From positions 2,976,001 to 3,040,000 of the forward strand of contig JACCLO010000003.1 of assembly GCA_029448655.1 (NCBI GenBank): 64,000 bases of DNA, written 5' to 3'. Every line of letters begins with the position of its first letter. Positions within the stretch are counted from its first letter, which is position 1. Shown piece by piece: positions 23,145-34,475 of the stretch. Under the pieces are notes generated by a model. It saw nothing but the letters and a program-made list of their open reading frames with translations. It was not told where the DNA came from and searched no databases. Source of the DNA: Wolfiporia cocos (lineage: Eukaryota > Basidiomycota > Agaricomycetes > Polyporales > Phaeolaceae). The translations under genes were made by a program, and so were the position numbers.

Positions 23145-23225
23145 GCACATAGCGTAGCGGGCCATGCCGGAATCGGCGCTACCTCATTATTATGATCACG
23201 ATTGATGATAATTTTGTGGGGGCGC
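23145..23225 (+). repeat. Dispersed repeat fragment, copy 2
   Basis: Similar to 16855-16935 over about 70 bp, GC-richer here. It lies just left of two palindromes and the CCZ1 gene, so it may mark the end of an unknown element. Confidence 0.5.
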
Positions 23226-23297
23226 ATTTTCCGATCTAACTCATGCAGGCAGCCCTGTCTATTTAACTCCCGATTTTTGGCCCATCTCTATTTAACC

Positions 23298-23345
23298 GTA
23301 ATTTACATGTAAATTACACCTGCTAAATAGCAGCTGCTATTTAGC
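23298..23345. other. Two adjacent perfect palindromes
   Basis: A 20-bp palindrome (half-site GTAATTTACA, 23298-23317) is followed after 4 bp by a 24-bp palindrome (half-site GCTAAATAGCAG, 23322-23345). CTCTATTTAACC-like phrases flank them on both sides (about 23260-23360). They may be part of a transposon end or a protein-binding array. No coding. Confidence 0.75.
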
Positions 23346-23566
23346 CCTCTCTATTTCACCGCGCCCTACTACGTACGGTAGCGGGAATTATCAACAAACC
23401 TCCGCCAACTTTGTTACACACCGTGATACACACGCTATGGACTTTTACATTACATCCTGCAAGACATGGTCACACGAAAAATCTAAGTATCCTCGACGCG
23501 AAACGTGGTGCCAATCATCGTTGTATTCGTCGAAGAAACAACAGATACACAATGGCCGTCCGCAGC

Positions 23567-26017
23567 TTAACCTTGTTCAACAAATTTCCGCACAACGGCC
23601 GAGAGTGCGTTATCGACATCCGTGATTGTGCTCTCCTTCCGCGCAATCTCCATGTATGCCTGTCCGTCATGCAGATTCTTGCCATCGCCCAGTCCCCGTT
23701 TTGCAAGAAACCAATGTTGCGGGCTTTGCATGCGCGAGAACACCTCATAGATGTCGGACTCACTATAGCGGCATGTGGTCAGTGCGCGTCAAGACAACCA
23801 AGGTAGTATGAGCGTACTTTTGAAACAACTGTTGCGCATCAAATAGGTGCTCGGAGCTGGGCGAAAATTCCATACTACTAGAGAACGTGAAGCCATTCGC
23901 AGCGACGACATGCGCGTCTCGCGGCTGTAGAATCTTGCTTGCTGTTGGAATAGAGATTTCCAGACCACTGTACACCGAATGCGCGTGAGCTTGGTATAAC
24001 ACGAATAGAGAGCAACCGCACTTCTTCTCGTGTTCAGTAATCATTCTGCTGATCTCTGCAAGTATGGCATCCACCTTCACCGAGGTCTCCAGGAATGCGG
24101 GGGATGACCTATCTTCTGCTACGAGGCCAAAGGTAAATGGGCCCCGCTAAAGTGATATTTGAGCGAATGAGCACACGTGCGGAGCACAATGAGTCATGGA
24201 TCAATGTACCGTCAAATGCCACACTCGCTTCCTATGTGTCTTTGTTCCATCCGCTGTATCTGCAAGATGAACTATTGTAGGCAAAAATACGGAAGGCGGT
24301 TTTGAAGACGCCAGAGCCCCAGTCATATGTAATTGCAAACCAGATCCTGACGGAGACACGAAAGAACTTGCCGTTCCCGGGCGAGATGATGAGCGCGAAG
24401 CCACAACAGATTGTGGTCGGCTACCAGGTGTAGGAAGCGATACTGCGCTTGTCGTAGAACCGCTCCTGGTTATCTGGGAAGGCGACGCTGTTCTCCGTTG
24501 AAGCGCCGGAGAAGCCATCGGCGGCACCTGTTGTTCCGCCGGGCTATGAATGTACTGCGTAGATATAGCCTCCTGCAATGACTCGGTGTCTACATCAACT
24601 TCGCGGCGCTTGTGGGCCATCTGTTCATGTTTCTCCGCGTGTGAGGCAAGCTCTTCATGTTGTTCTTGCTGAGGGGAGGTTGGAGCGTCGGGTGGGTTTG
24701 AGGAAGGTGAGGACGGCGTCAGGGGCACAGAGGATGGTTTCGTCGAAGAGCCCCTTCCAAAGGCCCAATAGCCTGGCCATCCCCATCTCAGGCTTCGCAT
24801 GTCCATCCCAAGACTGACGCTAGGCATGATTGCGAAAGTGCTCGGAGCCGCAACAGACGCATCGCTTGGTGGCTTCTCGCTGCTAGGACTTGCGGCTGAA
24901 CTACCATGATTGCTGCTCCTTCCGGGGCGAGACGGACCCCCATGAGTATCTTTTATTGTAAACGGAGATGTTGTATTATCAGTAGGGGCAGGGGTAGGCA
25001 GAGGGGTAGGAGGAATGCGAGACATCATGTGGCGGGCGAGGGTAGGTGGGAACCTTGAGGCGGCGTATCTCGAAGATGGAATCACGTAAGGTGGCGCCAG
25101 GACGAAGACACAGATGCCATCGGGTTCCAGTACAAACTCGTCTAATATAGGGGTCAAAGCCTGTGATAGTGGATGCAACGGTACTCCTGCACGCAGATCA
25201 GCCTTGGTATGCCGACTGTGTCGTCCTAGTGTTTGAGTCCAACGCACCAATGTAAGAGGCCAAGTCAGTATCTTCCTCAATATCCCACTTCCATGCCCAT
25301 ACAGTGAAGAACCTTTCAAGCTGCAACTCCAATGTTTGTTGACCATCAGCAACCAGGATGGAGGTGAAGGATCCGTGGGTCAGCTGAACATCACGAGTAA
25401 GCATCATACAATGGCCCAGCAGAAGGCAGGCATACCTTGAACTCTTCATATCCTGCAAGGATATGAGCACGAAGAGCTGAATCCATTATCGATGACTCAT
25501 GGTAGTCGTATATAACTTCCTGGTTCATTGCAAGATCATTAGGATGCTGGTTTTTGTCTTTTCCTTTGTTCTTCGATGGCGGGGGTCGAGGGCTTTTTGC
25601 AACTTCCAGACACTGGATAAGGGTAAGTGGCATGCGGCAATTGACATGCGCGACTCGGGAGGGGTACCTACTGCGTGAATCCAGAAGTTGGGTTCAGGGG
25701 ATACCATGATCATGCGCCTTGACTGGGAGTGCACGTTCTCACAAGCACGGTTAGTGTCAAATAGTCTGACTCGTCTCAATATAGTGTGGACGATACACAA
25801 ACTATGAGTACACTCACTCCGTAAAGTTGATCAGTGCCTTAGCGAGACCGACTTGTCTAAGGATGCGATCACGAGAGACAGCACGCTCGCGGGCGGTATA
25901 GAACAGTATGTGAGCCTGCTCTTCGGCATCCTCGTCATCGGGACTCAGTGCAGTGGTTGGTCGAAGTGTGGGATTGAATATCGTGAGGTACAGCAAGGCG
26001 GGTGGTATTCGGCTCAT
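23567..26017 (-). CDS. CCZ1: CCZ1-like vacuolar fusion protein
   Basis: Ccz1 with Mon1 is the exchange factor that activates Rab7/Ypt7 on late endosomes and vacuoles. The start at 26017 opens the first longin region: MSRIPPALLYLTIFNPTLRP, DDEDAEEQAHILFYTARERA, SRDRILRQVGLAKALINF. Spliced exons follow with NVHSQSRRMIMVSPEPNFWI, SPRPPPSKNKGKDKN, MDSALRAHILAGYEEFK and LTHGSFTSILVADGQQTLEL. A long Ser/Pro/Thr-rich disordered part (24300-25050) comes next, then AILAEISRMITEHEKKCGCS, FVLYQAHAHSVYSGLEISIP and the tail QHWFLAKRGLGDGKNLHDGQ, with the stop at 23567-23569. The N-terminal motif series is typical of fungal CCZ1. Several middle intron borders are not fixed. Confidence 0.83.
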
Positions 26018-26613
26018 GCTCTGGCAGTGTAGGTGTGATGGCTGACCAGATCACGAAGGAGAATGACCAGGGCTGAGCGTACACTCAGCGACCTGAATGC
26101 AGTGCAAGTGTATATGTCGACGCTTATCCTGAAGTGTAACCGTAGTCCACCGCCAATAGCAGTGAGCCAAGGTGATGCGTGTGGATGTGTGTGGTCGCGG
26201 AGTGATCGACTTGTTCGCTCGATCATTGATGTGGGATGTATCCCACTGGGAAGGATCGAGCGCCGAAAAATGCTGTCTTGAAGCTTTCATCTTGATATGC
26301 AGCCATCGTGTGTTATGGGGTATGTCTTATTCATCGCATCAATATCAGGACATGGTACGGCCATGATTCGTATTCAAAAACTCCAGCCTTCGAGAAGAGG
26401 ACAACGCAAAAACGGAGAAGGAGAAGGATGTAGCAGACTTTCCGCACGGCTGTAGACTAGAGCGTGCTACACACATTGCACGCGGCGTACGTGGGTAGCT
26501 GTTATGTCCGTGAATCAAGATAATGTTGGATTAGAAGCACTGCTCGCGCCGGGTATGTTCCAGGGTCGAAGTGGTGGCCGGTCCTGGGTCCTGAATTGGC
26601 TCGTGGGCAGCCT
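26018..26613. other. Intergenic between CCZ1 and an unknown gene
   Basis: It should hold the CCZ1 promoter and the 3' flank of the next minus-strand gene. No independent gene is supported. Confidence 0.5.
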
Positions 26614-28168
26614 TCATACTCGCGCCCGAAGCCGAACATGGGCTTGCCAACTGCCCATCGATACATGCTGCAGCCCGACGAGAATCATATCGTCGAGATT
26701 GATATGGTTCTTGCCGACCCTCCAGCGCGGGTCGGCATCCTCTTCCATCTCACGACCGGTCATCTCCTGAATTAAGTGCAAAGGCGGTGAATAACCAGAG
26801 TCAAAGTACGGGTAACAAGAGTTCAAGACTGACGTCAATGAACCGCTGGATAGTCTTAGCCACATTCTTCGCCAGCTTAGAACGGGTGATGGGACCAGGT
26901 GGGCTACGGAAGTCCCTAGTAGGGATCTGTCTGCTCCAAGGAGCATATCCAGGCCACTACACGACGATAATTAGCATTCCTGAAGCGAAAATATAATCGT
27001 CTCCAGTAGGACAGACAGTCCACTGACCATGAGCCGGATAGAGACTGAGGGCCCACGACTGCCGAACATCAGGTCGTCTCGGCCGACAAGCCGCATGAAC
27101 TTGGAGTTCAGAGCATCACGCAGGGCGATGCCACAGCCTTCAGGGTCTTGCATATAGAACATAATGGGCGCCTCGAGCTCGACCTCATCGACATAGCGCC
27201 GGCGATCGCTCTGTGTGTGCGGACGATATGTCCTCTGGGGAACCAGTGTACCATCATGTGGACTGGATACCATAATAGCAAGTTGTTGTACGGTCCTATA
27301 GTTCCCTTGACTACGGTCTTCACGGCTGGGTGAAGTGTAGACGTTTGACTGGTGGGGCGGTAGAGGAGTGAGTTCTGCGCAACCATTGGCGGTGTGCACT
27401 TGATCGGGGAGAACCATGTGGTACGGAGACACGGGAGATATAGGAGAGGTATTGATAAATGGACTGACATTACCAGCGGTCATCCCGGGAGTCGAAGGAG
27501 GCAGCGAATGGATTCCAGAGGACGGTGTAGCCAGACTAGCCTGGCTCTCTCGCCTAGGAAACTGTGATGGCTGGTCGTAGGGGGTCCTCATGCCTGCTGA
27601 GGTCATGTAGAATGGATTCAAGGCAGATGTATCGACATGAATTGAAGGATGATGCAGGGATCGTCCGGCGGGGTATTGACTGGTAGGCGGGGGGTATTGA
27701 TAGTACATCAATGACTGTGGTGTGACAAAATTCTCATGATGCATGGATGCTGAGGGCGAGCCGAGGAGCAAGGAGTGAGACAGTGGTGAGGAGTCGGGAA
27801 AATCGAAGCTGGTAGGAACATTGGTGTGTATCTGGTTGTAGCTCATAATCTGCACTGTATCGTTTCCTGCCAATGGGTCTATGTTGAGGGACTGTTGACA
27901 ATGCGCCTTTGTTCAGCGACAAATATGTCGACTGGTTCGTGCCACTTACAGAAAATGCAGGAGAGGGAAATGCAGGAAATGCGTCAGTTTCCGTAGGAGG
28001 GACGGATGAGTCGCTGAGGAACGGGGAGGCCTGAGTCGACCGTGATGAAGCGGGGGACGGGCTGTGTGGCGTCTCCCTGCAGTGCTCGGATTTAACAACG
28101 CGCAGCCCTGATACTCGGAATACGTACAAAGGAAGACCCAAGCTGGAGGTCAAAGGTGAGCTCTTCAT
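26614..28168 (-). CDS. Uncharacterised Ser/Pro-rich protein with conserved C-terminal block
   Basis: The first segment (about 28168-27950) is rich in Ser and Pro (HSPSPASSRSTQASPFLSDS). A GTAAGT...CAACAG intron joins it to SLNIDPLAGNDTVQIMSYNQ. The 900-nt exon 26971-27873 is disordered at first (PPPTSQYPAGRSLHHPS), then becomes ordered: YVDEVELEAPIMFYMQDPEG, GIALRDALNSKFMRLVGRDD, FGSRGPSVSIRL. Further exons give WPGYAPWSRQIPTRDFRSPP, LAKNVAKTIQRFID and WRVGKNHINLDDMILVGLQH before the stop. The pattern of long disordered N-terminus plus compact C-terminal block suggests a nuclear regulatory protein, but I do not recognise a named domain and give no function. The start codon is uncertain. Confidence 0.65.
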
Positions 28169-30133
28169 ATTATCAATGTTGGCAGGAGCCAGGGATGAGG
28201 AAGCAGATGGATGGATGTGGAAGCGTTGTTATACCTGCACGCAGAACATTAGCGCCGACGCCAAATTCCGGAATTCAACCGGCGATCAAGGAGGTAAGGC
28301 ATTTCTACACATACTTTTTAGCAGGACAAACCCAAAAGGTACTAATTGGACGTTCTAAACACTAGCAGCTAGCTGATGTTGTATGAGGTTCTCACGTCTG
28401 TACGGTCCTTGGTGCACTCCGGAGGAGGAAATCGTATACTAGGGCCTTGCTGTCTGCGAGCTGAGAAGGAGGGACCAAACGCTGGGGACGGTAGGAAGGC
28501 CGCAATACGGGACGCGGCCCAATACATACCCTCACAAATGACTCGTCAGGAGGCGGTGGCACCGGAACCGTGTATTTCTCGTTGTGCTTCGAATCCGGCA
28601 GTGCGGTGATCGAATTCTGTTGGAATGTGGGCCGTGTGGCATGGCAGCGGCAGGGCCCTTTCATTATGACACTGGGGCGATGCAAACCCCCATGGATGAA
28701 GAAAGTCTAGCGCCCGATAGCTAACCGCTCCGCACCGAGGCGAGCGTCGTTTTTGCCGGGCTAGTATCTGGCGTGGCACTCGAATCCCGGCATAGATTGA
28801 TGTGACGGACGACGGATCGTTGTTCATACGCGTGATTGCGGCTGGGCAACAGGTTTTGAACCGCACAGGCCCCACGGTGGTGACCACATACACCCAGAGA
28901 AGGCATGAGCGCGCAGGTGTGACGTGCTGGATATCCTTGCGCAAAAGTATATATTTCTGCCGTAGCATACACGAATTGGTGCGAGGTGCACTGCAAAAGA
29001 CGTGCCATCACGTACCTTATGCGGCGGCGGCGGTGCACACAACCTGTGCAATATGAATGCCTTCGGAGCGCCCATGATCCTAGGCCATCGACTGGACCAC
29101 TGCCATCTACATCGATCCGCGACGAATGCGCGGTTCGGGCCAGCTGTTGACCACAACTGTATCCGTACCGCCGCCTCCAGATGCGCTGCGATGTGACCGC
29201 CTGAACATGAAGCTTTGATGCATGAAGGGGCGCACAACGAACGTAGATGTCCTGTCAGCATTTGCGCAGGCGATAAGTTCGACAGCGCCCGCCCCGGAGG
29301 CGCCGGAGGATGAGATACTCGGCGGCGGCTCCGGCTGGATGTTTAGCAACTCATCCGTAAACAGCGGCAAAGATTGGTTACTAGCGTGGACTGCCATGCA
29401 GTCAGTCCAAGGTTCATTTGCGTAATACCGGTACGTCCCAGGCTGTCATGTGCCTTCCACCAGAAGCTAGCAAGGCATATAGCAGTAGTACAGCTCATAG
29501 GATTCTGGTGCGCTGCTGTAGTAGCGTTTGAATTGAGCCGGAAAGCAAATCCCGCGTCAGCGACTCTGGATAGATTATTGTGTTGTACATTGCCCTGCCG
29601 TATTAGCTTCGAACGCGCGCTTGTACTGGTTACCGCATACCGCTATTGGCGGTGTCAGTGAGCCACGAGCTTTGCTCTCATCCCGACTGAACCCCACTAC
29701 GACCGACCCTATAGCAGGAATGCCTGGAAATGGTCGAGCGAGCATTTTTCACGGGGTATTGATATAGGTCCTCCATACAAACATTAAGGTAGCAAGAACT
29801 CTGGAAGTGACAGGGCTTGCAAAAGATCCGACGGAAGCATTACTACTCAGTCCGCTCGAGACGCGGCGGGTATCCGTGGCGCTGCTGTGGCAGTTCCGAA
29901 TTACAAAGCCTATGCGCATCGTCCGCACAGTACAACGAGCGGGAAGTGTTGGTGAATTACCCCATCTTTAGTGGGCGGGGCAGGCCCTTGATCAATGAAT
30001 GTAGACATTGTTTGACGATTAACACGATAACGCTACAAGCTGCGCTAGGTTGTGATAAATCGCCCGGAGAATACAGCACAAATAAACAAAAAGGTAGGAA
30101 GATTGTGTTCCTAGCGAGCTGTACGCACGAATG
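28169..30133. other. Two-kb gap without a clear gene
   Basis: Frames on the minus strand (for example 29107-29397, with AGAVELIACANADRTSTFVV) look protein-like but do not extend by splicing into anything I recognise. A fast-evolving gene or a pseudogene is possible. No repeat termini were seen. Confidence 0.35.
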
Positions 30134-33100
30134 CTATGCAGAAGGCGTTGCGTCTGGGTCCCTGAATACCTGTGAGAATAACGTCAGTAGCGCAAGCTAC
30201 TCGCAGACAGGACGCACCCTGAGATCCCATATTCTTCCGACTTTCCGGTCATCTTCGGCCTGAACGCCTTCATTCTCCTTGTCAGTCTCAAGTTTCAACC
30301 CCCGTTCATTGGCAAGATGCAGGAGGCAGATGAAACAGAAACTGGTGGAGATTTCCTCCATCTTCTCCTTCGGATATGTCTTCGAAAGGCCACTGATGAC
30401 CGACGTGAATTGGCGAGCCTCAGTCGGATCAGTTGGAGGGGGATAGTCTGTATCCTGTATGTCATATTCGGTGTCAGTCTATCAATTCAAATCGGATATT
30501 CCGAAGCTGCCAACCATCGCATCCTCGCCAATTGCTTTATTGGCTTCCGACACCACAATATCGAGTCCCTTCCAGATATTCTCCTTGAGCTTACGGACGT
30601 CCACTCGCTTGGCCCGTTTAGCATAGTTGACAAACTCGGGGCGCACGCGCCGTGTTTGTCCTTGGGTTGCTGCCAACAAGTCCTGCTCTCCCGGTTCAAT
30701 GTTCCCCGGGTTGTCGCCATCGATACCATCGAAGGCATCGTCAAAGCCAGGTCCATCGTCGTAGTCCTCGTGGAAAAACTGCGTATTGAATGGAATCGCC
30801 CCGCCGTTAGCAGCTGTCAGGGTACAATTCCGTTAGCTAGTGATAGAAAATAACAGGGACTACGAACTTTCGTCGCCGTCGTCATCCGCCCGCTCGGCAG
30901 CTTGATCAGCAGCAGCCTGTGCCCAGAAGTTCTCGTCGACTTCCCCATCCCTGGGTCCGTCGCCGCGTACCCGCCGTCCGCGCATTTTCAACTACAGCAG
31001 TACAGAGATTAGTGGTCAGTATGCGGACACAACAGGAGCAAAAGCACCGTACCGAAAATTTGGGCTTGAGGAATAGAGTGACCAACTGATGGCTGGAGAA
31101 GTGCATGTCGTCAGGGAGTGCTTGGTCATTTCGTTTCTCTTTCTCCTTCTCCTTCTCCTTCTCCTTCCCTTTCTTCCCTCTGCTGCCTTTACGAGAGGAA
31201 GCCTTGCCCGAGGACGAATCCGGTAGAGTTATACCTGCACCACGAGTGACTGGAGCGAAGAGTTCCTTAGCTACCAGTTTGATGTCCTTATCGGACGGCG
31301 TCATGAAGTCGATCTTGAACGCGGCCTTCTTTTCGCGTTTTGGCTTGGGAGCACTTGAGTCTGCCTCCGCTAGTCATTGAATCCGAACACTGTGAGCAGA
31401 CAGACAACCATGAGTGCGGAATGTACTGACGCCTCCTCACCACCTTGCGCAGCTTCCAGTGCTCCGGACCAGCCCAGTTCAGGGCTCTCGGGTCGAAGTA
31501 ATCAAGCATCACACCGCCCTCCGCTTCATCGCCCTCTGTCATAGCCATAACAAGATCGCGCTTGTTCGGGGCGCCACTGGGATCGAAAGGTACGAAGGCA
31601 CCAGGCTGATCTGGGTCTTCAAGGCGGGCATCAGGCCCATCTGGCTGGTTCTCGCCGACGAAGTCATCGTCAGGACCAGAGTTACCGTCGCCAAAGTCGT
31701 CTTGAACAGCTTGATCACCACTGAAGAAGTCAGCCGCAAATTCAGGCTGATTCCCGTCAATTTCCATGGGTACATCACGATCCTGGTGGTCATCAGGCGC
31801 TCCGCGATCGTCTTCATCGTCATCGTCATCCAAATGCACAGCTATGTCATCTCGGAGGAATGCAGTGTCGTTGAGGTTAAATGCGTCCTTGGAAAACGAG
31901 AATCCCTCCAAAGAATGGGAGATGGCCTTGTCCTCCAGGATCTCAAGATTAGGCAAGAACTGGTCTGTATTTCTGGTTAGCAAGAACGTGGATAGACATC
32001 GCTTTAGACCCACCCCGGAGGTAGCTCAAGTCTATTTCGTCTTGTGGTTCCTCAATCGGCACTTCTTCCTCACCCTTCCCCATGGAGTCACTGGCATCGA
32101 AGACAACACGCAAGCTGCCCTCAGGCCCAGTACCCAAGTTAAGATGATTCATGAGGAGTCCTTGAGCACCACCCTCGTCAAAGTCAGCACAAGTCTTCCG
32201 GAACAGAGGATCCACTGTGAATTCAAGGTCAAGCTTCTTGCTTCGCAGCTGCATCGCTGACTTGGCAAGAGTTGATTCCGCGCGATGTGCCCGACGTCTC
32301 CTTTGTCCCTGGCTCGGGTCCTGGCCGTCTGGGTTATCGGAAGCCGCACCTTCGTCGTCATCTACAGCCTTCCCCTCGTTGGCAAGGTTGCTTAGAAGTT
32401 TGCCGGTCTCTGTGCCGACACTGTCCACACGACTGGTCCAAATCTTGACACAACCATCCAACGTACAAGATGCACGCTGGAAGTTGATGGAGTTGTCTGT
32501 CTTGTCGCGCAAGAGGGACATGTCGTGGAAATAGTCAATGAGAGCAAAGTTCCACGAGTTTGCTGCATTGATTTTCTGCAGGATTGTCAGGAATGTATGG
32601 CACATGGGCTGTAAGACGCACATTGTCCGTAGCCATCTTCATCCATTCCTCGAAGTTGGAGCTCATCACGTCGAGTGGGACATTGATGACAGGCGCCTGA
32701 GCCACAGACAGCAGCTGCTGTCTTTGCCTCGCCTGTATAGCGGCACTCGAGCTATCTACGCCTGCCTCGCCGCCGTTTGCCTCCGATGAAGGCCCCGCCT
32801 CTGCGTTTTCGGAAGCGCTGAGAGTCATGGCGATCTTTGCACTCTTCCTGCGCCTGCGTTTCTCTGCCATATCATCATTTATGTTCACAGATTTGAGAGG
32901 TACGCGTCCGGCATCAGAGGAAAAGCTGTTGTCGTTAGGAGAGTCGAGTTGATAGACGTCGCTGAGGCGCTTCTTGGACATAGTGCGTGTTGGAGGTCTC
33001 GGGGTTTCCATCTCGGATTCTGTATCGACATCGTCGTCGACATCAACGCGCAACTTGGGCGCGCCCTCGCGATTGCGGTTTGGGCGGGCGGTGTGCATGT

Positions 33101-33185
33101 TTCGCAGGTGGTGGTTCACGTTGAAGCGCGGAACACGCAAACGACGCGTCGGACGCGCCCCACGTGACCTTGTGATGTACGCCAT
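30134..33185 (-). CDS. BRN1: Condensin non-SMC kleisin subunit (Barren/CAP-H)
   Basis: Brn1/CAP-H bridges the Smc2-Smc4 heads in condensin and is required for mitotic chromosome compaction. The start at 33185 gives a basic N-terminus, then LSDVYQLDSPNDNSFSSD. The kleisin N-domain reads KINAANSWNFALIDYFHDMS, then INFQRASCTLDGCVKIWTSR, with RKTCADFDEGGAQGLLMNHL later. An acidic middle (VHLDDDDDEDD) is followed by YFDPRALNWAGPEHWKLRKV, KIDFMTPSDKDIKL and a low-complexity KEKEKEKEKEK run encoded by CTCCTT repeats (about 31136-31170). The C-terminal winged-helix region has RPEFVNYAKRAKRVDVRKLK, FTSVISGLSKTYPKEKMEEI and, after a last intron, VFRDPDATPSA, ending at 30134-30136. All blocks are present and in order. 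Confidence 0.93.
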
Positions 33186-33251
33186 CGGTGTGGCATAATA
33201 TTACAGTTTTCGACTCATTACTGCTCTATCGACGATATACTTCAGTTTGTA
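33186..33251. promoter_or_regulatory. 66-bp divergent promoter shared by BRN1 and its neighbour
   Basis: Only 66 bp lies between the BRN1 start codon (minus) and the next start codon (plus). Both transcripts must start within or inside the opposite gene's 5' region. The stretch is AT-rich (ATAATATTACAG near 33197-33208) compared with its flanks. Confidence 0.7.
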
Positions 33252-34475
33252 ATGTCCAATCCCAATACGAACGAATACGATGAACCTGCACTCGAAGATC
33301 CGAGCTTCACCGCGCTGCCGTCTCGTCTGAGACGACGCATCGACCGCGCCTTCGACTCTGCGACAGGCTCAAGCATTAGTGCTGCGTTCCGAAGTGAGCC
33401 AGGGAGGCCTCGCAAGCGTCGCAAGACTAGCAAAGGAGTCTCTGCTCCAGGTGAATTTATGCCATCTCAACCGGGCGGGTTCCTCCTGGACGAACCGCAG
33501 TCTCGGGGTTCCCATCTGAGTGACCCTCAGCCGGGAGGCTTCATCATCGACGAGCCCCAAGCTGGCGGCTTTCTCATAAACGATGATGCACAATCGACAA
33601 GCTTGGATTATGCGGAAAGAGATGGCAACACGCGTGCATACACAGAACACTCGCAGATCCCACTTTTCCTGATCCCCACCGCACTGCAATTGCTCGACCT
33701 CCAGCCAGACGACGAAGACGTGCTTGAGGTCTTCCGAAATGCTGCTTCTGGCTGGGAGAATAATAACCATCGCACCGACTCCGAGCATGCCCTCGAGCAA
33801 TTCGTCAGTAGGAAGGACTGGCGGGCAGTCTGTGCTGCCCTGCTTGATTCTGGACGCGAGACTGAGGACGTTCCCTCAGAGGAAGAAAGCGAAGACGAGT
33901 ACAATCTGAATGACGAGGACAACTCCAATACTGAGGATGTGTACGTGCATAGCGAGTCGGAAGATGCAGAGTCCGCGAGCAGTTTTGGAGGCTCGGATGA
34001 TGAATATCGCGATAGCGGCTACACACCGAAGGCCAAGGCCAAAGCGAGAGGGAAGGACGAGAATGCTGCGCAACTCGCCCAGAAGCGAACATCGCGCAGG
34101 GCATCCAGAAGATCCCCTCTTTCTGATTCGGATGAGCCGCACGAGCCCCGTCGGCTCACGGTTCGCCAGAAACAGGAATGCCGTCGGATGTTCAGCCTCT
34201 TCTTCCCTACTGTCGGGGACGCAGATCTCGATGCACAAAGAATTATGATCAAGGATATCACCCGCGTCGCCAGGCTGCTCCAGGAGAAAATTACGGCGGA
34301 AGAGGCAAGTGGCCGACCTTGCTGGTGACAGCTGTGATTGAGCTATCTGCTTGACTTACCACATTGATTGTGTCTATAGATTATGGAGATGCTTGAAGTA
34401 TTCTCAACTTCACCGGACAAGTCAATGAGTCTTTCCGACTTTGAGCGTATGATGATAACCGCGAAGCTCGCCTAG
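33252..34475 (+). CDS. Acidic protein with C-terminal EF-hand-like module; GC-AG intron
   Basis: The first exon (33252-34311) is long and open. The N-terminus has SRLRRRIDRAFDS and a nuclear-localisation-like GRPRKRRKTSK. Three short repeats follow: QPGGFLLDEPQ, QPGGFIIDEPQ, QAGGFLINDD. Then comes a helical stretch (DVLEVFRNAASGWENNN, ALEQFVSRKDWRAVCAALLD), a strongly acidic region, and the conserved end RLTVRQKQECRRMFSLFFPT with DLDAQRIMIKDITRVARLLQ. An intron with donor GCAAGT and acceptor TCTATAG joins this to IMEMLEVFSTSPDKSMSLSD and FERMMITAKLA, stop at 34473-34475. The C-terminus has the helix-loop-helix rhythm of EF-hand folds but lacks canonical calcium ligands. Function unknown; nuclear location is inferred. 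Confidence 0.8.

Noticed and set aside
28376..30263. Scattered frames proposed as genes in the 28.2-30.1 kb gap
   Set aside because: No frame extends by plausible introns into a recognised protein; kept only as an unresolved stretch.
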